From Xanthoparmelia taractica (lineage: Eukaryota; Ascomycota; Lecanoromycetes; Lecanorales; Parmeliaceae): 32,272 nucleotides of DNA. This document shows, in pieces, positions 1-12,060 of the stretch. Location: assembly GCA_033085395.1 (NCBI GenBank), contig JANQBS010000371.1:1-32272 (forward strand), written 5' to 3'. Made by a program: the position numbers and the translations under genes. Under the pieces are notes generated by a model. That model had not been told where the DNA came from, searched no databases, and was given only the letters and a program-made list of their open reading frames with translations. The first letter of the stretch is position 1; every line of letters begins with the position of its first letter.

Positions 1-1157
1 TTATTACGCGAGATAATATTTTAAAGTAGATATATTAAATCTATAAATAAAATATTAAGTATAAAGCTAATACGTAAATAGACGATAGTACGTAAGAGTA
101 AAGAAAAGATTAAAGAAATCATAATATATATAACTAATATTAGATAATCTTAAGTATAATTAATTACTTCTACGTAGTCTTTAAGTATTTAATTATTAAA
201 ATTAATTAAGAAAAGTAGATTAACGTAAGAATTATCGAATAATAATATTTAAAAATGTAGATAAAAAGCTAAAAGTAAGTCTAATCTCGAATCTATCTAT
301 TCTATTTTATTAATAAATTATAATTATTACTTTACGTGAGATTCGTCGCTATTAGAGAAAATTCGATTTAATAATTCTTAAGTTCTTCTTTTCGCGAGTA
401 ATAAGAGAGATCGCGATAATATATATAAAGAGAATATATTTTTTTAAATTAATTATTAAGATTATTTATAAATTAGCGAAAGCTTTTCTTTATTATATAT
501 TCGAAGATATTAATCTTTATATTATTTATATAAAGCGTGTAACTTTAATAGCTAACAATATATAATTATAAAGAATAATTATAAATTCTTTTTATAATGT
601 AAAGAGAGAAGAGAGAAATTTACTATCGTAGAATAAATAATAGGTTATTATTATAATTAACGTATTAGTAATTCTTTTAATAATTAAATAAATTAAATAT
701 ACTAATAGTAGTAGAAATAATTCGTTAAGCCCTAGATAATTGCGAAGATCTTTCGTAATACGATATTAAATACGATAGCGAGCTTAGCTTAACAACGTGA
801 TAATAAAGTAAAGTGATAATAATAATAATAATAAAGTGAAGTAATAACTAGAATAATAATTAAAATACTTAATAACGTAATAATAAATTGAAGTAATAAC
901 TAGAATAATAGCTAAAATACGTTCGTATAATTCTATATAGAGTAACTTCTTCTATATATAGTATATTTCTCATATCTCTACATATAACATAAGATATTTC
1001 TATATATATTAGAAATTTCTTAGATTATTTTATAATATTAACACGTCTCTTAGATTATCTTATAAAAATTAAATAATATAATCTTAATATCATATTATAT
1101 CATGATATAATATCGATATTTCATATTCCAGACCATTTCAGATCTTTTCAACTCGTA
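1..1157 (+). repeat. RIP-degraded dispersed repeat, copy A
   Basis: This stretch matches 10431-11587 at a constant offset of 10430 bases with almost no indels; differences are mostly C/T and G/A. Its last ~415 bases recur inverted at 31859-32272 and, partially, at 3313-3510. The right boundary is where the copies diverge, just after the shared bases CTTTTC/CTTTCC then ACTCGTA. Bases 780-915 hold short AT-rich tandem motifs (AACTAGAATAATA type). The repeat probably comprises the end of a transposon, possibly a long terminal repeat plus adjacent internal DNA, but no coding domain could be read in 1-740. CA, TG, CC and GG are nearly absent. The left end is cut by the window edge. Confidence 0.85.
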
Positions 1158-3312
1158 GTAGTAAATATTTATAATCTTAAAGTCGAAGCTTAAGACGACG
1201 AAGAAGTCTTATTAAGATCGTTTAATATAATATTTACAAGTCTCTTTCTATTAGGCCTAGCGCTGCATACGCATTAGCGTCGACTACTCATGAATTTAGA
1301 GTTCATTGCGGGATCATGGCGGGGTTCATAATCTAAGGCCTTGACGAGGCCTTGGCGGTTATATATCCTCTTCGTATACTCTAGGGTTTTCGTGTTCCTT
1401 AAAAATTAATTCTATTAGAACTTAATATCTAATAAAGAAATTATTATCGTATCGATTATACGTCTCTTATATTGATTAGGGTCGCTTATTAAGCGCTAGC
1501 GAATTAATTTCTTATAGTTCTAATTTCTCTATCTTTTAAAAAAAGACTTATTATCGCTACGATATCGAACTCTTCGTCGAATCGAAATAAGTATATCTTA
1601 AAGCGATGTAACTTCGATATAAATTTTTAAAGATTTATTTTAAAGAATTAAATAATTTTAAAGAAACGTCTTAAGAATATTAAAATAGAAAATCGTCGTC
1701 TAAAATTAAAACGAGAGTTAACTAAGTTATAGACACGTAATAACGTGCTACGTAATTCGAACTCCTCTATAACTCTCGTCGAAGCGATAACGATTTCGTT
1801 TTTTATTTCATCTTTAATAAATATTTTAATTAAAGCGAAAATACTTTATCTTGAAAGAATATATTCTTATAAAAATAGTAGTAAAGAAGAATATTTACGC
1901 TAATTTCACGAAGTCGAAATTCGATTTCTTATAAGTCTCGAGTATTTTATTATTAATTAAGCTAAGATTATCTATTACATATAATTCTTAGAAGATAATC
2001 TTAATACGTAGTAATATAAATACTTTTAAGTCTATAAATTAAAGAAAGTTATCTTCGAATTTTTTAAATTATTTTTACTCGACTTAATTATAAACTCGAT
2101 AAATTATTATTTATTCGCTTATAAAAAATAAGAAGCGACGAAGTAACGATAAGATTAAAAGATCTTAGTTTTTAAAATCTATCTAAAGAAGTTAAAAGCT
2201 TATTTACTCTCGTTTACGAAGAAGTATCGAGCGAACTTTTTTTTAGCTAAGCTACGACTTAAGCTAAAGAATAAGATTCTTAATATTAATAATATATCTA
2301 AGTAGAGAAAAGAAATCCTTACTATAGTAATTATGTAGAAAACGATTTTAAAGCGCGGGCGTTCTAATAACGACGATTCTAATTCGAAGTAATTCGAAGA
2401 ATCTAATAAAGATAAGATTCTAAAAGCTCGAATTTTAAAGTTTAATACGACTTCGAAGAATAACGTTAAGATTACACGCACTTAAAAAGAGAATAAGAAA
2501 CGTAGAGCTAAGATTATTAATTCTAATCTTAAAATATCTAGCGTTTATTAATATTATTAGAAATTAGATTATTTGAAATCGAATTATCTCGATAAGAATA
2601 AACCGACTATTATCGTCGCGACGATATCGACAAAAAACGAATCGACTTCGTAAGCGTCTCTAAAGCGAAATAAAAAAAACGAATAATAGAGATAACTTCT
2701 TTTATTATTACGAAGAAATAGACTAAACTATAGAATAATCAAAGATAATTTATTACTCTACTCGATTGCGAAGCGCATATTAATTTAATTACATAGAAGT
2801 TCGTGATCTAGTAAGATCTTCAATTATATATCGCTATCTTATTGTAGGCGAAAGTGCTAAGCGAGTAAGATATATACTATTATAATGCTTATTAGCTAAA
2901 CTATTAGATAGTCTATAGCTAAAATTAAGAACGATAGTATAGTATACTATTCTACGCCGTAGATTAAGAAGATTTCGATATCGTATTAGATATACTCGCG
3001 TTATGTTAATTATATATTTTGCTTAACTCTACGACGACGCAGTGACGATTTAAAATTAATATTGAAAAACTTTAGATTAAAGAATCGACTAAATTTATTT
3101 AGAGAATCGAGCGAAAGTCGAATATATTCGTAACTATATACGTTACGATAGCGCGAGACGAATCGAAGAATATTAATAACTTAAAGCTTTTAAGAAAACT
3201 ACTAAAGTTTAAGCACACCTTTTTTAATAATATAATAGAAATCTTATCTGCGTTTAGGTAGAGAAATTATGCTATAGAGATAGAGAAAGATAAAGAGTTA
3301 TTCTATAAATCT
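1158..3312 (+). mobile_element. Ty3/gypsy retrotransposon relic: gag and protease
   Basis: There is no open frame, but reading through RIP stops on the plus strand gives a gag-like basic region (about 1600-2540). A CCHC zinc knuckle follows at 2546-2587: the four metal ligands fall at codons 2546, 2555, 2570 and 2585, with exact CX2CX4HX4C spacing, all mutated to TAT as RIP would do to TGT/TGC/CAC/CAT. A retroviral-type protease follows, with a LLDCGA-like active site at 2755-2772 (the Gly codon changed to GAA) and downstream text typical of fungal gypsy proteases to about 3000. No reverse transcriptase or integrase is seen; the element stops at 3312 where an inverted repeat copy begins. A GC-richer patch (about 1250-1395) lies upstream of gag and could be leader sequence. 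Confidence 0.7.
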
Positions 3313-3510
3313 TACGGGCCGGAAAGGTCTAGTATATTTGATGGGATATCCTATATCATACCGTATCATATCATATCATGGGAGAATATTATAGGGGGGT
3401 TATATTAGATTACTTATAAAGATATGAGATGGGAAATTACTAATATCATGAAATAGTCTGGGAAATTTCTAATATATGCAGGGATATTTTATAAAGTAGA
3501 TTATTTCTTA
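3313..3510 (-). repeat. Inverted partial copy of the dispersed repeat, weakly mutated
   Basis: From GGCCGGAAAGGTCT onward the plus strand resembles the reverse complement of the right end of copies A and B (positions about 960-1157). It differs from them by indels and fades out near 3510. It keeps many CA, TG and GG dinucleotides, including a run of six G near 3395, so it escaped most of the RIP that hit the other copies. The repeated CATATCATATCAT segment near 3360 corresponds to the ATATCATG-rich segment at 1090-1120. Confidence 0.6.
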
Positions 3511-4300
3511 TATTAGGTGGCGAATAAGATAAGAAAATTCTAGGTTAATATATAAATTAGGGCGAAATTAGCTTAAGTAATTATTAAACTCCGATATTTA
3601 ATAAGTAATATTAAGATAAACTTCCTTCTAATTTAATCTCGCTAAGTAAATATAACTATTCTAATAAGTAATAACTAGAATAATAATTATAATACATTAT
3701 TTTCTTGAATTATAATCTGCGTAAGATCATCAAGTCGATCTCTTCCCTAATCACTTATAGAACGATCTTGAATTATCTCTCTTACTCTTTTCGCAGGTCT
3801 TTAATATATAGAGATTAATCCCCTATTACTTTACGTTCGCTTCTCTCTCAATTAAAGATTAATTAATAAATAGAATTTCAATAAGAAAGAATTGATTTCT
3901 TACTTGAGTTAATCTAAAAAGTACTTTATTATTATTACTAATGTAATTAACATTAGAAATCTTCTCTGCCTGATAATTCCGAATTTTTTAATTAGTCTAT
4001 CTAGCTTCAAGTAATATATTAAGATCTCCCTCTAAGTCTAATATATCTTATTCGTAGCTATTCTATTAATATTCTATATAAGAAATTATTATTAAGACTC
4101 GAAAGGTTAAAGGCGAATAGCTTTTTTGATTATTATATAGTCGCTTAGCCTATAAGAAATATCGCTTATAAGCTATAATTTCATTAGATACGATTAAGAT
4201 ATCTCTAGTTACACGTATTATTAATGAAATCTAAGACTTTAAGCTTTTTCACTAATTAAGAATTAATAGACTCTTAAAATAAGTGAAAGATATTTAATTA
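3511..4300. other. AT-rich degenerate DNA, no recognisable gene
   Basis: Nothing coding could be read on either strand. The stretch is moderately RIP-mutated and contains one copy of the AACTAGAATAATAA motif at about 3670 and another just beyond it near 4320. It separates the inverted repeat fragment from the hAT relic and is most likely further transposon debris. Confidence 0.5.
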
Positions 4301-6800
4301 AGATTAGAAATCTAAGTTATAACTAGAATAATAAATAGAATACTAATCTTCTCTTTTATATTATTGAAATTAATTATTATTCGACACTTCTATCGTCTTT
4401 TCGATCTCATTAATAATATTATTAAGCGACTCTACGCGACTTCTTACTCGTTTAACCCTTTATACTTAATTATTAATATCAAGATATTAATAATTTCAAT
4501 ACGTTTATTCGAGCGTATTTTAATATATCTTTATTTAAAGCGTTTAATTAGACTTAACTTTATAATTCGATTTTTTTAATATTATATTTTCGTGACTTAA
4601 ACGTAAAAGTATTATCTATTTATAAAGATATCTTATATTCGATTAGATCTCGCTATAATAGATAATTAACTTCTTACGAGCCGTCTTTAAAGTCTCGCGA
4701 AGTTCGACTTTTTATAAAATTCGCTTACGTCTTAGCTTTCGAATCTCCTTTTTAATATAATTAAATAATCTATTATAGATATTAAATATATAATAAATTA
4801 TTAGCTTTTTATTTTTATTTATTAGCTTTATAAAGATATAAAAGAATTTAATTAATTTAATTAAATATTTAATTTATAATTATTTATTCGTGTTAAGTCT
4901 AAGAAAGTCGTCTAATTTCTTCTTAAAAAAGCGATCGATATTATTATAAAATAAATAAGATCGTATTAATATATAATAGATTAAGTCTTAACGAACTTTA
5001 ATATTCTAAAATAATTTAAGTGCGCGTTTTTACTAATATAGCTTCTTATCGATAGATAAATAATATTAATTAATTAAGCTATAAGTATTATTAAGTCGTA
5101 TAAATTAAAGCTTAAAGAAATACTTCTTACGCTAATTGCTAGCATTAATATAGACTCTCGTCTTACGAATCTATATATATTAGATATTAGTAATGATTAG
5201 AATAATAATTAGAATTTATATATCTTAGCTAAAGTTATTAATAGACCTTTCTCTTATCTTTAAATAGCGTCTTATTTTTTTAAATTATATTAGCTTTTTT
5301 AAAAGTCCTCGTTAATTAGACTAACGTGAATCTTATTAAGAAGCTCTTATAAGAATAATTAAATAATATACGCTAAATAGAGAATATATTTAAGATTTCT
5401 CGTATTTTACTCTTTAAGATTAAGTAAATTATTAAACTCGCTTTATAGAAGAGTCTCGATTAAATCACGAAAGAGTATATTATTATTAGTCGTATTATCG
5501 ATTATTAAAGTTATAATTCGCGCCTTAAGTATATACTTTTTAAGAATTAATTATACGAGACTTATAAACTTCGCATTAATATATTTATTCTCGATGTACT
5601 CGAATCTTAAAAGCTTCTTATAATATCTTTAATCGTGATTAATAAAAAAGTTAAGAAATATAAAATACGATTAACGATTATTAGTCGATTAGCTATTTAA
5701 GACTAAAGATATCTTAATATTATTATTTAATAGACTCGTATATAGACTTAACTTAATCTCTTTAACTTTAAAAAGTAATTAATTTTTAATTATAAATATA
5801 GAATCTATATTTATAAGAGAGTTAAGATAACGAAAGATTCGTAATGTCTTTGAGTTATCGATAATAATAAATAAAACGCCTATAATTATAATTCAACGAC
5901 GAAATTACTTGGGAAAGTTCGCGCGAGTAAGATATCTATTATTTAGCTTTATTTTAATATCTTTCTTTAATTATCTCTAAAGCGTAAGATATTAATTTTA
6001 ATTATTATTTTAGCTATTAAATATTAAATAAATTAAATAAATAATATATTTATCGTTAATAGTTCTTAATAATTATCGTCTGCTAAAGTATATTAAGACT
6101 TAACTTTCGTACGTATACTTTCGATTTAAGATGTGAATTTATTCTCGTAATATTATAATCTATTAATAAATAAATAAGAATATTATCGTAATAATAATAT
6201 ATAATATATAACTCTTTAGTAGATCGAAGGGCGTAGTCTTAAAAATATTTTTATTTCGTAGTCTTTCGAATTATAGAGTCTTAGTTCACTCTCTATCGAC
6301 GATTAAGATTCTTAATCTAATTTCTAATTACTTAACTTATCTTTAATTATTAATTTATTTATATATTATACTTAACTTCGTTATAAATAAAGTAGGGTTT
6401 TTTATCTTTAGACTTTAATTTCTCTAAAATAGTAATAAGAATATCTTAACTCTCATCGAAAGAATAATCGTCGATAGCTATAATACTATTTATAATATCG
6501 AACAATATAGTACTAGCTACGATATCGAATAATATAATAAAATTTAAGACTTAAGAGAAAATATAATAACTTAAATAAAGATAGATAATATCTATAAAAA
6601 ATATAGAATATTATAAAAGACGCGTCTTCTAGTAATACTTAGTCTTAAATCTAGCTTTAATTACTTAAAATTAATAATTAATACGAAGACTATATAATAT
6701 ATAAACTAATATATAAGATAAATGTCTCTTCGCTATAGCGTATTAATTAAATTCTAATAAATACTAATAAAAGAGATAGAAATTAATAAGTGTAAGAATA
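4300..6800 (-). mobile_element. hAT-family DNA transposon relic (transposase)
   Basis: Reading the minus strand through RIP-type stops gives a protein strongly resembling fungal hAT transposases. Around 5800-5640 lies a KISL-x-LN-x-W-S-like block with aromatic text after it. At 5620-5590 is the LLxFEYIE block, and at 5510-5460 an ITLIxDNxTNNN block, the conserved hAT motif around a catalytic Asp (ITxDNASNN in intact relatives). Near 5380-5330 is a hydrophobic CLAHVIQL-like block. The C-terminal part probably runs down to about 4350; the N-terminal BED finger was not located. No terminal inverted repeats or target duplication could be defined, so the limits are approximate. Every frame is broken, so the element is dead. 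Confidence 0.65.
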
Positions 6801-9520
6801 TAAGAACTAAAAATCGAAGCGCGCGAGAGTCTAATCCTTTAATATAGTTATACGATAATATTAATCGCTAATAAATTAACTTAATAAAAGAGTTTAATAA
6901 GTTAGAGTATATTTAATATAAAGTAAATATATAAACTTAAGAAGAGACTAAATTAAAGTATATCTAATATAGGTTAATATATAGAATAGATTAATATATT
7001 AATTAGATTTCTTTCTACGCGAGTTCGAATTTTTATTCTAATAAATATTCTAGTAATTATCTAAGTTTAAATCTCTATAATTAGCACTTAAATAATTATT
7101 TAAGTTCGAATCTCTATTCTAATTATAATTCTAACGATTATCTCTAAAGTTCTTTTTTCTAGATAATTCTCTAACGTTAATAATACTCTAATATTCCCTA
7201 AAATTTTCTTTTTACTTTTTTTTTCCCGATAAGAATAACGCTCGTAATTACGAATAATATCGCAAACTCGTATAAATTTAACTCTTTTCTTTCAATTATT
7301 AATAATATTATATAAATACTTAAAAATATTTCTATATTTTTATTTAAATCTTTTAACGTTAAAAAGTTATATAATTAAAAGAGACTTAAATTCGATTTAA
7401 ATCGATATGAAAGTCGCAAAAATTAAAAGCTAATAGTAAGTTTATAGAGTAAATATTTTTATTTTTATTAATATTATTTTTAAGTTCGCGCGTTATAAGA
7501 GATTCGTCGTATATAAAAATCGATAAATTTAATTATATTATAAAAAGCGTTTACTTAATTAATAAAAAAGATTCTAAGACTTATTAAAAAGAGAGATTTT
7601 CGAATTTAATTCTTTATTTTAAGCGTATTTCAAGAATTAATAAAAATTAAAATTATCTCTAAATTAGATAATAGATCTTATCTTTTTTATTAAAAAGTAA
7701 TTATAATTAACTCTTATATAATCGCGTAATTATACGCATTTCACGTAAAAAGAGTTACTTTATAAGCTAAGAATATATAACTTATTCGTAGCTTACAAAA
7801 TAAGATAATTATCTATTAGTTCGAATAAGACGTATAATAATTAAAATTATAGCTAAAATTCTAAAATACTCTTAAAATTAATTTTTATAATTTATATAGC
7901 TAGCGATTTCTTTAATTAAGAGACTAAGATTATTTATATTAAATGCGAGAAATTTAAAACTAGCGAATATATTATTATAATCTTAAACAATAAGATCGTA
8001 CGCTCTCCTCGTATTTGCCGCATTAAGATCGGACTCGAAATTCATCGCAGCGAAATTATAATTATTTAATTAGAATAATATCGATTTTAATAGAGATAGT
8101 TATCTCGTATTATTATATTTAAAGTATCTACTCTAAATATAATTAATTATCTTATAATATATAACTTTCTCTCGACGATTAAAGAATATATACGAAGATA
8201 ATATAATATCGAAGATGATATATTTCTTTTAAATAGATTAGCGATAACTAGAATAATAACTAAAAATATATAGATATATTAAAATCATGAATAAATTTAT
8301 ATGTTCTTCTTTAAGATAGCTCTCTAAATTCTTATAATCTAGCTCTCTAAGTTTATATAGTAGAGATCTATTAGCCTTTCGCCACACGTTCTATATATTA
8401 ATAAATAGATATATCTTTATATTCGACACGTAGTTTCGCTTAAGATTCTACTTATACGCGAATAGCTTAATATCTAATAATTAATTATTCTTTTCGAGTT
8501 TTAATAGATCGTAGCGCTTATAATTTAAAATATTATCTCTCTCTCTAATAATTAAAAAGATCTCGCCTATTATATAATTAAAATAAATACTTTTTTATTA
8601 AAGATATTTATATACTTTACTCTACTTTCTTATCTTTTATATCTTCTTATAATAAATTATTATCTTTATCGACGTAGATTATTATTCTAAAATAAATCTA
8701 GAGTCGAAGATATCGAGTAATAATATTATTATATACGCCTTACGTAATTCTATTTTAAGTATTAGCTTAAAAAAATTAATAATTAAAATAATAATTATAA
8801 AGATAAATAAATATTATCTAAAGTCGACTTCTTGCTAATAAAGAATTTTAATATATACTTTTCGCTATAAGTCTAAAGTAATCGCGAATTCGTTAATCTT
8901 TTTATAAGTATAAATATGATAATTCTTAGCGATATTATTAACTTTTTTTACGCGTTTTAATTTTTTTTTCTTAAAAATAAAAATATCGAGTCTCGTTTTT
9001 AAGTATTTAATATTAAGATTTTCGCTAAGATCTTAAACGACTTTACGCTTTAATTAATTATCTTTAAATTAATTAATTACGCTATAACGTAAAATCGTAA
9101 ATTTAAGATTATCGAACTCTATATTAAAGAGCGAAAAGTACGTTTAAAAATTTAATTATTCTTTTTTTTTAATAGCTAGAAAAAAGATTAATAAAGAAAT
9201 ATAAAAATAAAAAAAGTAATTACTTCTATAAGATTGATACTCTATAAATTACGATTTAATTAAAGATTATTAATTATATATTCTCTATTAGAATAGAAGT
9301 ATATTAAGTATCTTTAATTATATTAATAATAGAAACGCGTCTTAAATGCTAGAACGAAAGAAAAATACGATAAATAAGAATTATTTAAGGGAAAAGTTTA
9401 AAGAAAAAATTATTTAAATATTAATATTTATTAATAAAAGAATTATTAAGAAGAAAATCGATTAAATATTAATTTCTACTATCTATTTAATATACAATAG
9501 AATTTTTTTAATTAATAATC
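6801..9520. other. AT-rich RIP-mutated DNA, unclassified transposon debris
   Basis: No frame could be tied to a family. Minus-strand text around 9120-8880 is rich in Lys and hydrophobic residues and may be a decayed transposase or helicase, but no motif is decisive. A small pocket at about 7995-8060 keeps higher GC and could be the remnant of another insertion. The AACTAGAATAATAACTA motif occurs at about 8247. Only short chance frames are open. Confidence 0.5.
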
Positions 9521-9965
9521 ACCCCGCATTTTATATCAAAACGCGATGTTTTTAACTTTTATAAAATCTATATTTCTAGGTATCAAAACACATTAAAATT
9601 TTATATACATTAACTTTTCATCTAGAAGTTATATATACTCGAGTCTAAACTTTATAAAGAATTATCTCGTTAAAAAACAATATAATGAACGTGAAAGAAG
9701 ATTAAAAATTTAATTTTCGTATCAATTTATCGCGAAAAGTACGCGAAATTTCGCGAAATTTCAACACGTTCTTTTTCACTTAACATTATATATTAACAAC
9801 GAGTTTTAATAGAAAATTAAAAACGCAATTTTGAAGTTGATAGAGAAATGAAATCTACGTGTGAATTTGAGAGCGATTTTTCCACTCGTTGCGACAATAT
9901 CGTATTATCTAGTAAATGATAATTTGGTGAGAGTCTCGGCGAAACTCCGGAGTGGCCATTAATTT
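9521..9965. other. Less-mutated AT-rich patch inside RIP tract
   Basis: Unlike the DNA on both sides, this block keeps many CA and TG dinucleotides (ATCAAAAC, CAACACG, GTGTGAATTTG). It begins near ATCACCCCGC and ends near GGAGTGGCC. It contains the short repeat CGCGAAATTT twice near 9735-9760 and, at 9931-9955, a GC-rich run with repeated CTCCGG/CTCGG blocks. No gene is visible. It may be single-copy ancestral sequence, which RIP spares, or a young non-autonomous element. Confidence 0.45.
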
Positions 9966-10430
9966 AAAAAAAACTCTATTGTGAAAAGATTATCGAAAAT
10001 TCTACGTGTTAGCGTCTAAATCGATAAAATTTTAATACGCTTAAATAATTATTAGAATAATTACTAGAATTAATTATAAGATAAATTTATTCTTATAGAA
10101 TCTTAATATTTATAATAAGAGTATTCTTCTCTCGCTTTTCGATTATAAAATAAATTAATTCTAATATTATTGCGATAGATATCTAAAAGCATTAATAAAT
10201 AACATTAATTTTATCTATAATATCACGTTTTCTAAGATATATTTACCGTGTACTTTTATTTTCTTTTTACTCTTTCTTCAACTATTTATTATTCTTTTAT
10301 TATTTATTATTCTTCTATTATTTATCTTATTATCTATCTATCTAATAAAGTTATTATTTCTCGAATTTCGACTTCGAATCTTAGCTCTAATCTTAACTTC
10401 TTCGTTCTTAAGCTATAACTTATAAAAGAA

Positions 10431-11587
10431 TTATTATATAAAATAATATTTTAAAGTAGATATATTAAATCTATAAATAAAATATTAAATATAAAGCTAA
10501 TACGCGAGTAGGCGATAATATATAAGAGTAAAGAAAAGATTAAAAGAATTATAATATATGTAGCTAATATTAGATAATCTTAAGTGCAATTAATTACTTC
10601 TACGTAATCTTTAAATATTTAATTATTAAGATTAATTAAAAAAAATAAACTAGCGTAAGAATTATTAAGTAATAATATTCGAAAACGTAGATAAAAAGCT
10701 AAAAGTAAGTCTAATCTTGAATCTATCTATTCTATTTTATTAATAAATTATAATTATTATTTTATGTGAAATTCGTCGCTATTAGAGAAAATTCGATTTA
10801 ATAATTTTTAAGCTTTTCTTTTCGCGAGTAATAAAAGAGATCGCGATAATATATATAAAGAAAATACGTTTTTTTAGATCGACTATTAAGATTATTTATA
10901 AATCGACGAAAGCTTTTCTTTATTATATATTCGAAGATATTAATCTTTATATTATTTATGCGAAGCGTGTAATTTTAATAACTAAGAATATATAATTATA
11001 AAAAATAATTATAAATTCTTTTTATAATGCGAAGAAAGAAGAAGAAAATTTACTATCGTAGAATAAATAGTAAATTACTATTATAATTAACGTGCTAATA
11101 ATTCTTCTAATAATTAAATAAATTAAATATATTAATAATAATAGAAATAGCTCGTTAAGCTCTAGATAATTATAAAGATCTTTTATAACACGATATTAAA
11201 TGCGATAGCGAGCTTAGCTTAATAACGTAATAATAAAATAAAATAATAATAATAGCGATAATAGAGTGAAGTAATAATTAGAATAATAACTAGAATACTT
11301 AATAACGTGATAATAAAGTAAAGTAATAATTAGAATAATAGCTAGAATACGTTCGTATAATTCTATATAGAGTAACTTCTTCTATATATAGTATATTTCC
11401 TATATTTCTACATATAATATAAGATATCCCTATATATATTAGAATTTTCTTAGATTATTTTATAATATTAGCACGTCTTCTAGATTATCTCATAAAAATC
11501 AAATAATATAATCTCAATATCATATCATATTATGGTATGGTATCGACACTTCATATCCCAGACCATTCCAGACCTTTCCGACTCGTA
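10431..11587 (+). repeat. RIP-degraded dispersed repeat, copy B
   Basis: Co-linear with copy A (1-1157) along its whole length and in the same orientation. The right end is better preserved than copy A: GACCATTCCAGACCTTTCC here against the C-to-T mutated version at 1131-1149. The tandem AT-rich motif region is at about 11215-11350. Its inverted counterpart lies at 31859-32272, so copies of one repeat facing each other bracket the gene island. Confidence 0.85.
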
Positions 11588-12060
11588 CGCGTAAGCTCGA
11601 TAGCGATAATAGATAGTCTTTATCTCTTAATAAAGATACTATAATAATAAGAGAAGATATTATACTCGTATTAAACATCTCGATTATATTATTAATATTA
11701 ATCTATATAAGATTATCGTCTTAATATAGCTCTATAGAACTTTAATATAGATTAGTATAAATAAATAGAAAGACTTAATATAGTAGATATCTACTCTATC
11801 TCTATATTTAGCGATATATAGTTACTAGATAGTCTTTATAAATAATCTTCTATATAGAGTCTCTAAAGTAATAATATCTTTAAATACGTTATATTAATTT
11901 AGTTCACGTTATTATCTTCTCTTAGCTTTAATATTTTAATACGTAATAACTTTACTATTACGATCTTATAGAATAGACTCTTAGTTCTTAAATATAGATA
12001 TTAATTAAGAGATTTATTAAAGATATATAATAAAGAAGACTCTTAATTAAGTATAGTCCC
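11588..12060. other. AT-rich RIP-mutated DNA, no gene seen
   Basis: Composition matches the other RIP tracts (CA, TG, CC and GG scarce). No domain was recognised on either strand. The composition switches near 12058, where TCCCTGG begins a block with ordinary dinucleotides. Confidence 0.5.

Noticed and set aside
2200..2481. Open frame of 93 aa on the minus strand
   Set aside because: It lies antisense to the gypsy gag relic, and its Leu/Ile/Phe-rich text is a product of AT-rich composition.
4364..4579. Open frame of 71 aa on the plus strand
   Set aside because: It is antisense to the hAT relic and of low-complexity AT-rich composition, with no conserved residues.
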